11,453 bases of DNA from Flavobacterium psychrophilum (GCA_945866505.1 CAMBHH010000109.1:1-11453), one strand, 5' to 3'. Shown: positions 1-7,209, counted from the stretch's first letter. Numbers and translations: made by a program. The notes: generated from the letters alone by a model not told the origin.

Positions 1-248
1 GCATCGACAGTTCCAGGTGAATTGAGTACGGTGATTCCTTTTTTGGCAGCCAAGCCACTTCTTGGACGAACTTGTGCTTCATAACCTATTGGCAATTCGA
101 TAAAAAGACCCGTTTTTACGATAGCTCTTTCCAATGGTTTCAAGGTTATAGTTTCGGTTAAATTGGCACGCAAATCCATTCCTGCCGAAGCTATGGTTTC
201 ATAGTTGGGCAATTCGTGTTGCGATTTGTTGATAATGTTGATTTTCAT
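1..248 (-). CDS. dut: dUTP diphosphatase (dUTPase), 5' part, cut by window edge
   Basis: The enzyme hydrolyses dUTP to dUMP and pyrophosphate in the cytoplasm, keeping uracil out of DNA and supplying dUMP for thymidylate synthesis. The frame starts at an ATG at 248-246 and runs off the window after 82 complete codons; family members are usually about 145 residues, so a little over half is present. Motif I (AGMDLRA, residues 22-28, with the Asp that helps place the metal and substrate), motif II (PRSGLA, 62-67) and the beginning of motif III (GTVDA, from residue 79) are all visible. This marks the homotrimeric all-beta dUTPase family rather than the all-alpha MazG-like type. It lies 53 bases downstream of the flippase gene on the same strand, with an inverted repeat between them, so it may be co-transcribed or have its own promoter. 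The C-terminal Phe-containing motif V is outside the window. Confidence 0.95.
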   Translation of the reverse strand, partial: MKINIINKSQHELPNYETIASAGMDLRANLTETITLKPLERAIVKTGLFIELPIGYEAQVRPRSGLAAKKGITVLNSPGTVD

Positions 249-262
249 TTTTATTATTATTG

Positions 263-290
263 GTAGGGACAGGTCGCAACCTGTCCGTAC
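263..290. repeat. REP-like imperfect inverted repeat between flippase and dut
   Basis: Two 12-base arms (263-274 GTAGGGACAGGT and 279-290 ACCTGTCCGTAC) pair at 11 of 12 positions around a CGCA loop. It is far more GC-rich than the surrounding intergenic DNA, and no T-run follows on the minus strand as a terminator would need. The GGACAGGT...ACCTGTCC pattern resembles dispersed palindromic (REP-type) elements mobilised by Y1 transposases, but only one copy lies in this window. It could affect read-through or mRNA stability between flippase and dut. Confidence 0.6.
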
Positions 291-301
291 GCGGATGAAT
301 T

Positions 302-1765
302 TTATTTTTTCCTTTTTACAATGGCTAATATAGTTTCTTTTTCGTTGTGATATATAAAATATATAAAGCCAATTAACAATGGAATTCCAACGAAATAATT
401 TTCTCTAAATCCGTAGAAAGAAATGATGGAGAAAAAGATTGAAATACCTAGGTAACCGCCAATCTTCTCCATATCATAAGGAATAGGGTAATATTTATTT
501 CCAAGCACATAAGAAATAACCATCATGCTGCCGTAGGCAACAATAGTGGCAATTGCCGAACCATAATAGCTGTATTTTGGAATTAAAAGATAGTTTAAGA
601 ACAAGGTTATTATTGCCCCCACAATCGAAATATAAGCGCCAATTTGAGTTTTATCGGTGAGTTTGTACCAAACCGAAAGATTGTTGTAAATTCCTAGGCA
701 GAAATTAGCCAAAATTATTAAAGGTACGACTTTCATCGCTTCCCAATAGGAGGTGTTGTCGAGCAGTAGCATTTTTAAAACATCGGCAAAAACGATTACG
801 CCAAGAAGAATTAAAGAACCCAATATCACGAAATATTTGGTAATTACGGCATAAGTCTGAGGTGCATTGTCGCTGCTGGAATGACTGAAAAAAAATGGCT
901 CGATTCCCAATCGAAAAGCCGTGGCAAACAAAACCATAAATAATCCCAATTTGTAACATGCAGAATAAGCGCCTACTTCGGCTTTGGCACTATTTTCAGG
1001 AAGTAAATAACCTAATAAAATTTTATCAAAATGTTCGTTGACCGCAAACGCAATTCCTGCGACAAGAATGGGCAAGCCATATTTCATCATTTTTTTCCAA
1101 AGAATAGTGTCGAATTTTCGATCTAAGGAGAAATAATTTGGCGAAAGCACAACTAGTGTTAGCAAACTCGCTATTAAATTAGCTATGAAAATGTATCCTA
1201 TTTCAGAGTGTTCAACATACAAATTATCGAAGAATGAATTAGGATGATCTGCAGACAATTGAGGTAAATACACCAAAAAGAAAATGTTAAGAATCAAGTT
1301 GACCATCACATTTGCAATTTTAATTGCAGCATATTTCATGGGTTGTTGGTTGGCTCTAAGCTTCGAAAACGGAATAATAACCAACGCATCCAGAGCTAAA
1401 ATCCAAATGGAATACGTAATAAATTGCACATCCACATTGGCGTAAGCTGCCAATGAGTCTCTAAAAATTAAGGCTCCAAAAAGGAAGAAGATGGTGGACC
1501 AAAATATGGAAATTGTCGAAGTAGCAATCACGTTTTGCTTGTCTTTTTCAGAATTGTAAAACCTAAAAAAAGCAGTTTCCATTCCGTAAGATAAAATCAC
1601 GTTGAAGAATACCATCCAAGACAATAGAATTGATACTTCGCCATAATCGGCGGTGGGTAAAATTCCGGTGTATAACCGCACCAATAAAAAACTCAACATT
1701 CTCGGCAAGACCGTTGCGAGTCCATAAATGGCAGTTTGTTTGAAAAGATTTTTATATAATCCCAA
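302..1765 (-). CDS. Polysaccharide flippase / oligosaccharide export protein (MOP superfamily)
   Basis: This is a polytopic inner-membrane protein of the Wzx/MurJ-like MOP (MATE-related) superfamily, expected to flip undecaprenyl-linked saccharides for O-antigen, capsule or other surface glycan. Hydrophobic stretches along the whole length suggest 12-14 membrane helices. The N-terminus [20 protein letters not shown] and the charged loops between helix pairs fit Polysacc_synt domains, and the C-terminal half fits the polysaccharide-biosynthesis C-terminal domain. No ATG is available upstream of codon 48 of the longest frame. That frame begins with TTG at 1804 (500 residues). I prefer the TTG at 1765-1763 (487 residues, beginning [11 protein letters not shown]), because it matches the usual start of this family and lies just downstream of a possible -7 box at 1792-1799. 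The substrate cannot be told, as no glycosyltransferase genes are visible nearby. It lies between an acetyltransferase gene and dut on the same strand. Confidence 0.88.
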   Translation of the reverse strand: MGLYKNLFKQTAIYGLATVLPRMLSFLLVRLYTGILPTADYGEVSILLSWMVFFNVILSYGMETAFFRFYNSEKDKQNVIATSTISIFWSTIFFLFGALIFRDSLAAYANVDVQFITYSIWILALDALVIIPFSKLRANQQPMKYAAIKIANVMVNLILNIFFLVYLPQLSADHPNSFFDNLYVEHSEIGYIFIANLIASLLTLVVLSPNYFSLDRKFDTILWKKMMKYGLPILVAGIAFAVNEHFDKILLGYLLPENSAKAEVGAYSACYKLGLFMVLFATAFRLGIEPFFFSHSSSDNAPQTYAVITKYFVILGSLILLGVIVFADVLKMLLLDNTSYWEAMKVVPLIILANFCLGIYNNLSVWYKLTDKTQIGAYISIVGAIITLFLNYLLIPKYSYYGSAIATIVAYGSMMVISYVLGNKYYPIPYDMEKIGGYLGISIFFSIISFYGFRENYFVGIPLLIGFIYFIYHNEKETILAIVKRKK

Positions 1766-1791
1766 AAGAGTGTTTGTTAAATTGTGTAGGG

Positions 1792-1799
1792 CAAAAATA
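1792..1799 (-). promoter_or_regulatory. Possible -7 box (TATTTTTG) before the flippase gene
   Basis: The minus strand reads TATTTTTG, a full match to the Bacteroidota -7 consensus TAnnTTTG. It lies about 26 bases upstream of the TTG at 1765 and within the extended reading frame that begins at 1804, which argues for the shorter protein. No TTG -33 element at the usual 17-23 base spacing is evident, and such matches arise by chance in AT-rich DNA. Confidence 0.3.
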
Positions 1800-1860
1800 A
1801 CCAATTCTTTGGTTTAATCCTGATTTTATTGATTCAATCCGACTAGTGTTTCCATCTAGG

Positions 1861-2298
1861 TTAAGTCAATCCTTCTTCGTTTAATGTTTTGATAAAATGA
1901 AAGCCTCTAGGATTATAACCTTGATTGTAATAGAACCTATGCGCAGTAAAATTTTGGGTATAAGCATCGAGAACAATCATTGTGCAGTCTAAATCAGTTG
2001 CTTTTTTATTGACATAATCGGTTAGGAGTTTGCCAATTCCTTTGGAGCGATGATTGGGATGCACAATAAAGTTGTCGATTTCCATATACTTTCCGCACCA
2101 TAATTTAATTCCGTACCATAAACCGGTGAGTCCAACACATTCTTCGCCATCGTAAACCACAACTTGGGTATAATTGTGAGGCAACATTGCTTCAAGATAA
2201 GATTTATATTTTTCATCGGAAATATTGGGGTACAACTGACGGATTATTTCTATTTGTGCCAGCATTTCTTCTATTGTAGTGAGTTCGGTAATTTTCAA
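1861..2298 (-). CDS. GNAT-family N-acetyltransferase
   Basis: This is a 145-residue single-domain acetyltransferase expected to move an acetyl group from acetyl-CoA to an amine of unknown identity. Motif A is clear: a beta strand (MEIDNFIVHP, 72-81) followed by the pyrophosphate-binding loop R84-S-K-G-I-G89, fitting R/QxxGxG/A. Motif B is FTAHRFYYNQGY (117-128), where the AxxFYxxxGF/Y pattern with its Tyr residues is typical of the family. The start is a TTG at 2298-2296, since no in-frame ATG or GTG is found just upstream and this start gives the expected family length. It may be the first gene of a minus-strand group with the flippase and dut (56-95 base gap to the flippase start), although no functional link between the three is visible. 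The substrate cannot be assigned. Confidence 0.9.
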   Translation of the reverse strand: MKITELTTIEEMLAQIEIIRQLYPNISDEKYKSYLEAMLPHNYTQVVVYDGEECVGLTGLWYGIKLWCGKYMEIDNFIVHPNHRSKGIGKLLTDYVNKKATDLDCTMIVLDAYTQNFTAHRFYYNQGYNPRGFHFIKTLNEEGLT

Positions 2299-2411
2299 AG
2301 TATGGAATGTTATTATTTAGGTTTAAAATTAAGAAAAAAAAGTGTGGGAATCGTTCCAGATGCTAGTACTATATACTTTTTGTGTTAATTGAACATAGAA
2401 ATTTATTCTAA

Positions 2412-2427
2412 TGTTAACAAATTGTTA
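2412..2427. promoter_or_regulatory. Candidate operator TGTTAACAAATTGTTA upstream of the MORN gene
   Basis: It contains a perfect inverted repeat, TAACAA-A-TTGTTA (2415-2427). Fifteen of its 16 bases recur at 4248-4263 upstream of the lipoprotein gene, and a weaker match lies at 7194-7209 upstream of the TonB receptor. Here it ends 31 bases before the -7 box. It could bind a dimeric regulator; that role is inferred. Confidence 0.35.
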
Positions 2428-2458
2428 CCAAATAGTTTTTTTATTGTAAATTAATGTA

Positions 2459-2466
2459 TACATTTG
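2459..2466 (+). promoter_or_regulatory. -7 box (TACATTTG) of the MORN-repeat gene
   Basis: It matches the Bacteroidota -7 consensus TAnnTTTG exactly and lies 32 bases before the ATG at 2499, a normal leader length. No TTG at the standard -33 spacing is present (the nearest, 2444-2446, is only 12 bases upstream), so the promoter may be weak or activator-dependent. Confidence 0.5.
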
Positions 2467-2498
2467 TTATGTAAATATTAATTTTAAATTATAGAATT

Positions 2499-2846
2499 AT
2501 GAAAAAGATGTTATTAATTTCAATGATGATGTTTTCTGCAGTTATATTTTCTCAAAATACACCTGTAATTGAAAATGTAGACGATATAGTAACTGCTACT
2601 TATTATTATGAAAATGGTCAAGTGAAACAGGTTGGAAATTTCATAGATGGCAAATTAGAGGGAAAGTGGATTTCATATACTGAGGAAGGAACCATAACAG
2701 CAATTGCTCAGTACAGAGAGGGTAAAAGACACGGTAAATGGCAATATTTTGAAAGTCCATATGTTACAAAAATTGTCGATTATAAAGACAACAATATTGT
2801 AAAGGTTGTGGTCATAAACAAAAACCCTGTTGCTTACAGCAATTAG
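2499..2846 (+). CDS. Small secreted MORN/YwqK-like repeat protein
   Basis: This is a 115-residue protein with a Sec signal peptide (MKK plus a hydrophobic core, residues 1-19, probable cleavage around FSQ-N). Two to three short repeats follow: YYENGQVKQVGNFIDGKLEGKW (36-57), then EGTITAIAQYREGKRHGKW (63-81), with a degenerate third unit after it. The alternation of a Y-x-x-x-G-x turn with G-K-x-x-G-K-W is the MORN_2 pattern, often labelled 'toxin-antitoxin system YwqK family antitoxin' in automatic annotation. Here the export signal argues against a cytoplasmic antitoxin, and no toxin gene is adjacent. It is likely a periplasmic or envelope-associated protein; its function is unknown. It is a stand-alone plus-strand gene with its own promoter and terminator, between two minus-strand groups. 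Confidence 0.85.
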   Translation: MKKMLLISMMMFSAVIFSQNTPVIENVDDIVTATYYYENGQVKQVGNFIDGKLEGKWISYTEEGTITAIAQYREGKRHGKWQYFESPYVTKIVDYKDNNIVKVVVINKNPVAYSN

Positions 2847-2912
2847 AAACGTTGTTCCGTTGGTGAATGTGAATTGGATAAAGTTACATACTTCAATACA
2901 AAGGAAAAAAAC

Positions 2913-2944
2913 AAAGCCGTCTCAATTATTTGAGACGGCTTTTT
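2913..2944. terminator. Bidirectional intrinsic terminator between convergent genes
   Basis: A perfect 12-bp stem (2913-2924 AAAGCCGTCTCA with 2931-2942) closes an ATTATT loop. A T-run follows on the plus strand (2940-2944), and the A-rich stretch at 2901-2915 gives a U-tract on the minus strand. It lies 66 bases after the MORN gene stop and 20 bases after the lipoprotein gene stop, so it should end transcription from both sides. Confidence 0.92.
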
Positions 2945-2964
2945 AAATATAATCAGAAATGTTC

Positions 2965-4176
2965 CTACAAATTGCTCAACAAATTTACTCCGTCAACAAT
3001 TGCCCATGCCCCAGGAGTCAATGCTGCTCCAGTAGCGGTTGAGCTTGTCGTGAAATTTCCAGCTGGAAAAGCTACTGTAAATGTAGAAACTCCTGCCCCA
3101 GTTTGAGGTGTGCTGTCTGCAATTTTAACATTCAACATTTTTATTTTTCCGCCATTAACTTGGTTAGTATTTGTGGCTGCTTCTTGAATTCGTACAACAA
3201 CAGCATTTATAGTTGTATTTCCTGAAATTGCAGTATTTGTGTATCCTGAAATTACAATGTTAGAATATTCTCCATTTCCTTCTTTTTTGAATTGAAAAGC
3301 ATCAATTTCAAGTGGATTTCCTGCTTCAGTAGCTGTACCGGCAGCTCTTCTTAATGTGATGTTGGAAACTTTAGGCCAGAAAGCGTTGTTTACACTTTTT
3401 GCTTCAATTTCCATTCCGAAATTTCCAGCTCCTGTTTGGTATGCATACCAGTTGGTATTTGCTTGACCTTGCCATCCATCTTGCCAGTCAAATGAATCGT
3501 CCGTGTTTCCGTAAGAAATCAAATTTTTGGCACTTACAGTTCCACCGTAAAATTCAAAGCCATCATCAGCACCTTTATAAGAAACAAGGTTTTCCAACAC
3601 TGTTCCTGAACCTACAGCATAAAATGAAAATCCATTCATTTCAGAGTTTCCGTCAAGGATTTTCTTTCCTGCATATTCTACACGAGCATATTTCAAACTT
3701 CCACTGCTGTGAGTAGCATTGGTTCCACCGTAAACAATGTTTGTTCCGTCTTCTGAAGTGGCTGTTGTAATTGGAGTTCCGTCAGATGTTTTTCCTGAAA
3801 CGATTGGAGCTTCTCCAAAAATGATTATTCCGCCCCAAGATCCAGCAGTTTTTGATTTTTCTGTAAAAACAACCGGTTCTGCTGCTGTTCCAGCGATGTT
3901 TAACATTCCTCCTTTTTCTACCAATAAAGCATCGGCACCATTAGTAACGTCTGCTGTAATGATAGAACCTGCTTCGAAAGTTAGTGTTGCGCCACTTTTT
4001 ACTCTAACCGTTCCACTTAAAGTGTAAGTCCCTTTTATATACGTTTTAGAAGCTGTTACATCTCCTGTTATTTCTCCTGTCCCCAAAACTGGAGGGGTTA
4101 CCACGTCGTCGTCGCTTGATGAACAACCGGTAAAAACCAATGATAAGAAGGCGATACTGAATACTAATTTTTTCAT
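2965..4176 (-). CDS. Surface lipoprotein with predicted parallel beta-helix fold
   Basis: This is a 403-residue exported lipoprotein. The signal peptide has a lipobox LVFTGC with the lipidated Cys at residue 18. The following SSSDDD resembles the acidic lipoprotein export signal that sends Bacteroidota lipoproteins to the cell surface. Residues 35-400 are rich in Gly, Thr, Ser and Asn, with short repeated beta-rungs (GTVRVKSGATLTFEAGS, LLVEKGGMLNIAGTAAEPV, GTVLENLVSYKG, GTVSAKNLISYGN), typical of right-handed parallel beta-helices. Two conserved-looking acidic and aromatic segments, DDGFEFYGG (204-212) and DDSFDWQDGW (226-235), may form a ligand or metal site. Automatic pipelines have sometimes called this type 'multidrug transporter', which the sequence does not support. 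The gene follows the TonB receptor gene on the same strand but has its own -7 box, and a terminator lies between them. It may capture or process a ligand for that receptor. The substrate is unknown. Confidence 0.82.
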   Translation of the reverse strand: MKKLVFSIAFLSLVFTGCSSSDDDVVTPPVLGTGEITGDVTASKTYIKGTYTLSGTVRVKSGATLTFEAGSIITADVTNGADALLVEKGGMLNIAGTAAEPVVFTEKSKTAGSWGGIIIFGEAPIVSGKTSDGTPITTATSEDGTNIVYGGTNATHSSGSLKYARVEYAGKKILDGNSEMNGFSFYAVGSGTVLENLVSYKGADDGFEFYGGTVSAKNLISYGNTDDSFDWQDGWQGQANTNWYAYQTGAGNFGMEIEAKSVNNAFWPKVSNITLRRAAGTATEAGNPLEIDAFQFKKEGNGEYSNIVISGYTNTAISGNTTINAVVVRIQEAATNTNQVNGGKIKMLNVKIADSTPQTGAGVSTFTVAFPAGNFTTSSTATGAALTPGAWAIVDGVNLLSNL

Positions 4177-4219
4177 TTTTAGTGATTTTTAATTTTAATT
4201 TTTGTTTAATTATTTATGC

Positions 4220-4227
4220 CAAAAGTA
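4220..4227 (-). promoter_or_regulatory. -7 box (TACTTTTG) of the lipoprotein gene
   Basis: On the minus strand TACTTTTG matches TAnnTTTG and lies 43 bases before the ATG at 4176. TTG triplets upstream are 14 or 26 bases away, outside the usual 17-23 base spacing for the -33 element. Together with the terminator at 4319-4346, it suggests that the lipoprotein gene is transcribed separately from the receptor gene. Confidence 0.45.
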
Positions 4228-4247
4228 GTGCTGATATTCCGCAACCC

Positions 4248-4263
4248 TGTTAGCAAATTGTTA
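4248..4263. promoter_or_regulatory. Candidate operator TGTTAGCAAATTGTTA upstream of the lipoprotein gene
   Basis: It differs at one base from the site at 2412-2427 upstream of the MORN gene. It lies 20 bases upstream of the -7 box, one helical turn (11 bases) closer than the 31 bases at the MORN and receptor promoters. A role as a regulator binding site is inferred. Confidence 0.35.
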
Positions 4264-4318
4264 TTATAGCATTATGCAACAATGAATTTCACGTAAATTT
4301 TATGTTACCAAAAGACAT

Positions 4319-4346
4319 AAAAAAAAGAGCTGAATAAGCTCTTTTT
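4319..4346 (-). terminator. Intrinsic terminator after the TonB receptor gene
   Basis: A perfect 10-bp stem (4322-4331 with 4337-4346, core AGAGCT/AGCTCT) has a 5-base loop. The A-run at 4319-4326 gives a U-tract on the minus strand. It lies 10 bases past the receptor stop codon. The stem is short and its outer half is A-T, so some read-through into the lipoprotein gene is possible. Confidence 0.8.
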
Positions 4347-4356
4347 GATGTTGTTT

Positions 4357-7137
4357 TTAGAAGGTGTATCCAAGATTGATGGAGAATCCAACTCCCCTTT
4401 TATATTCTCGGACGATTAGCGAATCTTCGATAATGTTTAGTGTACTTTCGCTTCCGACTTCTTTTTTATAACTTGGATTTAAAATGTTGTCTATCGCAAA
4501 TTTCACTTCAATGTTTTTCGAGATGGTATTGGTCCAAATAAAATCCAGTTTGCTGAATGATTTTTCATAGATATGGTCAATTCCTGATGAACCCACCGCA
4601 TAAATTCGGTCTCCGTAAACATTGTAAACTAAACTCATTGAATTTTTCCAGTCCTTGTTGATATTGAAATCATACTTCAAATCAGAGTTGATCAACCAGT
4701 TTGAAGCTCCTTGCAAAGCCCTGTTTTTGCTGTTTTCCAATTCGTTTCCTGTTTTAGCGATATCAATTGTCACGACAGTGCTCATTAATGAAGTGTTGAA
4801 GCCCCAAGAAAAATCAGAAAGCGATTCGTGAATTCTGCTCAATTGAAAAAGCATTTCTATTTCGGCTCCAAAGATTACGGCTTCTTCCGAGTTTTTGAAA
4901 GTGGTAATTTGTCCACCGCTGTTAGCCGTTGGTTTAAAAACCCTTTCGATTGGATTGTTGATCATTTTTCCAAAGACACCCACAGCAAACAACTCCTTGC
5001 TATTAGGAAACAATTCATATTTAAAATCAATATTATAATTTTCACTGTTCAACAAGTTTGGATTTCCACTTTCAGAAGTTCCGTCGGCATTGATATAGTT
5101 TATCGGAAGTAATTCCATAGCAACCGGACGAGTAATGGTTTTTGCCAATGATACTCTTAAATTGCTGTTGTCGTTCAAAAGGTATTTGGCATTTATCGAT
5201 GGAAGTATGTCAAGTTTGTCATCTGATTTTAAACGATATTTACTTCCGAAAGGATCTCCTTGTTCTCTGTATTTTATTTCACGATTTGAATTTTCGGCTC
5301 TCAATCCCCCATTGATATCCCATTTTTCTCCAAAATTCATGAATAAATTAAAATAACCCACATTCACAAACTGGTTCAGTTTTACTTTGTAATCTCCATT
5401 TGATTCTTCCTGCACATACAATATTCCGTTGTTGATGTCGTCATTGATGAATGAACTGATGCTGTTTAGACTAGCTGTATAGTTTTTCTCGATATTTTTT
5501 TTGCCCGACAAGAAACGGTAGCTCGATTGCATGTCGTTAAGAAAGCTGTTATAACCTATTGACAAGTTGTTATTTTTTTCTTTAGAACCAAATTTCAAGT
5601 TGTATTCCAGAAACGAAGAGAAATAGAAGTTTCCTTTGATGTCAAGATATTGACGATTCAAGTTATTTCCACCATAAGACACATTGATGTCGTTTTCGTT
5701 TTTAACTCCCAAAAGAAATTTTCTGTCTGGTTGTTGAAAAGAAGTGCTTACATAAGCTCCACCAGCTTTAACAGTCTGTTTTCCGTCCTCCGTTATTTTA
5801 TAATCAGCTAATAGTTGGTTGTTCCAGTAAATTGACTCCTCGTATTGATTCATCCGGATTAGATTATTGGTTTGGTTGGCCAAACTATTGGTATATCCTA
5901 GTTGATCTTGTATTTTGCTTTCGGTAGCCTTGATTAGCATCGAATTTACGCTCGTGCTCAAACGTTTTGTTTTGTATTTTAATCCCAATAAACCAGAAAG
6001 CGTCGTTTGATAACTGTATTGCGTGGTGTACAGATTATTGTCATAATTGCCTTGACCAAGATTGAAAGTTCGATCAACACCTTCATTATAAACATAGTTA
6101 TTATCAAAATTGAATGACATAATATAGCTAAAGTTTCTTTCTTTCTCCAATTTGAATTTTTGGGAGTGCAAGAATCCAATGCTGGAATTCAAAGGGCTAT
6201 TGTTCGATGCAACATCCCAATTGTTTTTGCCATAAGCATCCTCATATTGTGATGGGGAAAGTTTTGTTCCATTTGGAACCGATCCAAATGCATTAGGAAT
6301 TGCTCTGCCATCGCCTATAGCACCAAGTCTTCCTTTGGTCGAATTGGCATCGTATGAAAGCAAGAAATCTCTAAGATTGTTGTTTGTTGTGTATCCAAAA
6401 CCAATATTCAATTTGGTGATGTTTTTGGGTTGGGGCGTTTCGATATTAACGGTTGCACCAGCAAAATCTCCAGAAATGTTGGGGTTAAAAGTCTTGTAAA
6501 CATTCAAGACTCCAACAACATCAGTCGGGAATAAATCCAATGGAATTATTTTTTTGAAAGGACTGTTGGACGGTGATTGCAAGTCGTTTATCAGCAAATT
6601 GTTATAACGATCTTCGAGTCCACGAATAAACAAACCTCTACCATCCACTTTTGTGATTCCTGATATTTTTGTTAAACCTTCTTCAACATCACTAACTCCT
6701 TTTCGAGACATTTCTTGAGCTCCTATGCTTTGTTTGATAACAACAGCGTTTTTTTGATCCAACAAAATAGCGGTTTCTTTCTCTCTATTTGTCGTAGCTT
6801 TTACGACAACATCTTTTAATGTATAATTTCCAGAGCCTAAAGAACAGTTTAATGTAGTTATTTCTCCTGAGTTAATGGTAACTGTCTTTTCAAAAGATTC
6901 ATATCCCACTGAACTAATTTGAATTACATAGGTTCCTGGTAGTAGTTCAATCACATATTTTCCAATTTCATTTGACGTTGTAGAGCTTTTTGTTTCCTTA
7001 GCAAAAATATTTGCAAATGGTAAAGGAGCGTTGTTTGACTCTTTATCGGTAATGATGCCTGTTAGAGTGCCTTTGGTTTGTGCTAGAGCAATTGTAACAA
7101 AAAAAAAGGCTGATACAATTAGTTTTATGTTCTTCAT
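4357..7137 (-). CDS. TonB-dependent outer-membrane receptor with carboxypeptidase-regulatory-like domain
   Basis: This is a 926-residue outer-membrane transporter powered by TonB-ExbB-ExbD. It has a Sec signal peptide (residues 1-19, cleavage near ALA-Q). A CarboxypepD_reg-like beta-sandwich follows (about 23-103, with GIITDKESNNAPLPFANIF and ISSVGYESF), then a plug domain (about 125-233, including KGVSDVEEGLTKISGI, FIRGLEDRYNNLLIND and SGDFAGATVNIETP). The rest to the C-terminus is a beta-barrel ending in Phe (INLGYTF), the usual signal for barrel assembly. The signal peptide and N-terminal domain layout are those of Bacteroidota TonB receptors. The protein is nearer a siderophore- or small-ligand-type receptor than a SusC glycan importer: there is no SusD gene beside it, and the family motifs of SusC are not evident. 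The following gene encodes a beta-helix surface lipoprotein that may be its partner. The ATG at 7137 gives a proper signal peptide and has a -7 box 17 bases upstream. The substrate cannot be assigned from sequence. Confidence 0.95.
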   Translation of the reverse strand: MKNIKLIVSAFFFVTIALAQTKGTLTGIITDKESNNAPLPFANIFAKETKSSTTSNEIGKYVIELLPGTYVIQISSVGYESFEKTVTINSGEITTLNCSLGSGNYTLKDVVVKATTNREKETAILLDQKNAVVIKQSIGAQEMSRKGVSDVEEGLTKISGITKVDGRGLFIRGLEDRYNNLLINDLQSPSNSPFKKIIPLDLFPTDVVGVLNVYKTFNPNISGDFAGATVNIETPQPKNITKLNIGFGYTTNNNLRDFLLSYDANSTKGRLGAIGDGRAIPNAFGSVPNGTKLSPSQYEDAYGKNNWDVASNNSPLNSSIGFLHSQKFKLEKERNFSYIMSFNFDNNYVYNEGVDRTFNLGQGNYDNNLYTTQYSYQTTLSGLLGLKYKTKRLSTSVNSMLIKATESKIQDQLGYTNSLANQTNNLIRMNQYEESIYWNNQLLADYKITEDGKQTVKAGGAYVSTSFQQPDRKFLLGVKNENDINVSYGGNNLNRQYLDIKGNFYFSSFLEYNLKFGSKEKNNNLSIGYNSFLNDMQSSYRFLSGKKNIEKNYTASLNSISSFINDDINNGILYVQEESNGDYKVKLNQFVNVGYFNLFMNFGEKWDINGGLRAENSNREIKYREQGDPFGSKYRLKSDDKLDILPSINAKYLLNDNSNLRVSLAKTITRPVAMELLPINYINADGTSESGNPNLLNSENYNIDFKYELFPNSKELFAVGVFGKMINNPIERVFKPTANSGGQITTFKNSEEAVIFGAEIEMLFQLSRIHESLSDFSWGFNTSLMSTVVTIDIAKTGNELENSKNRALQGASNWLINSDLKYDFNINKDWKNSMSLVYNVYGDRIYAVGSSGIDHIYEKSFSKLDFIWTNTISKNIEVKFAIDNILNPSYKKEVGSESTLNIIEDSLIVREYKRGVGFSINLGYTF

Positions 7138-7154
7138 TTTTTTTAATTTTTTTG

Positions 7155-7162
7155 CAAAACTA
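7155..7162 (-). promoter_or_regulatory. -7 box (TAGTTTTG) of the TonB receptor gene
   Basis: The minus strand matches TAnnTTTG, 17 bases before the ATG at 7137, implying a very short leader. No TTG lies at the standard -33 distance. The region 7138-7360 (223 bases) otherwise holds only the atp terminator and the candidate regulatory site at 7194-7209. Confidence 0.45.
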
Positions 7163-7193
7163 CTCTTAATATAAAGTCTGCACGTTAATTAGA

Positions 7194-7209
7194 GATTAAC
7201 AAATTTTAT
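7194..7209. promoter_or_regulatory. Weak match to the shared upstream motif, receptor promoter
   Basis: The core TTAACAAATT (7196-7205) is identical to the core at the MORN promoter; the full 16-base match is 11 of 16. It lies 31 bases upstream of the -7 box, the same distance as at the MORN gene. The match could be chance in such AT-rich DNA. Confidence 0.22.

Noticed and set aside
1805..1860. A possible small RNA or regulatory element between flippase and acetyltransferase
   Set aside because: Only 56 bases, with no stable hairpin and no conserved-looking motif beyond the -7 match already listed.
2164..2388. A 74-codon plus-strand frame overlapping the acetyltransferase start
   Set aside because: Its product is Phe/Cys-rich with no motif, and the acetyltransferase motifs A and B on the other strand explain the conserved coding.
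3399..4027. Open frames on the plus strand opposite the lipoprotein gene
   Set aside because: They are shadows of a well-supported lipoprotein gene with low-complexity, family-less products.
4828..5356. Two open frames on the plus strand opposite the TonB receptor
   Set aside because: Their products show no domains and the receptor frame is continuous and complete across the region.
2965..7137. A SusC/SusD polysaccharide-utilisation locus
   Set aside because: There is no SusD, glycoside hydrolase or sensor gene; the lipoprotein looks like a beta-helix and the receptor lacks recognisable SusC features.
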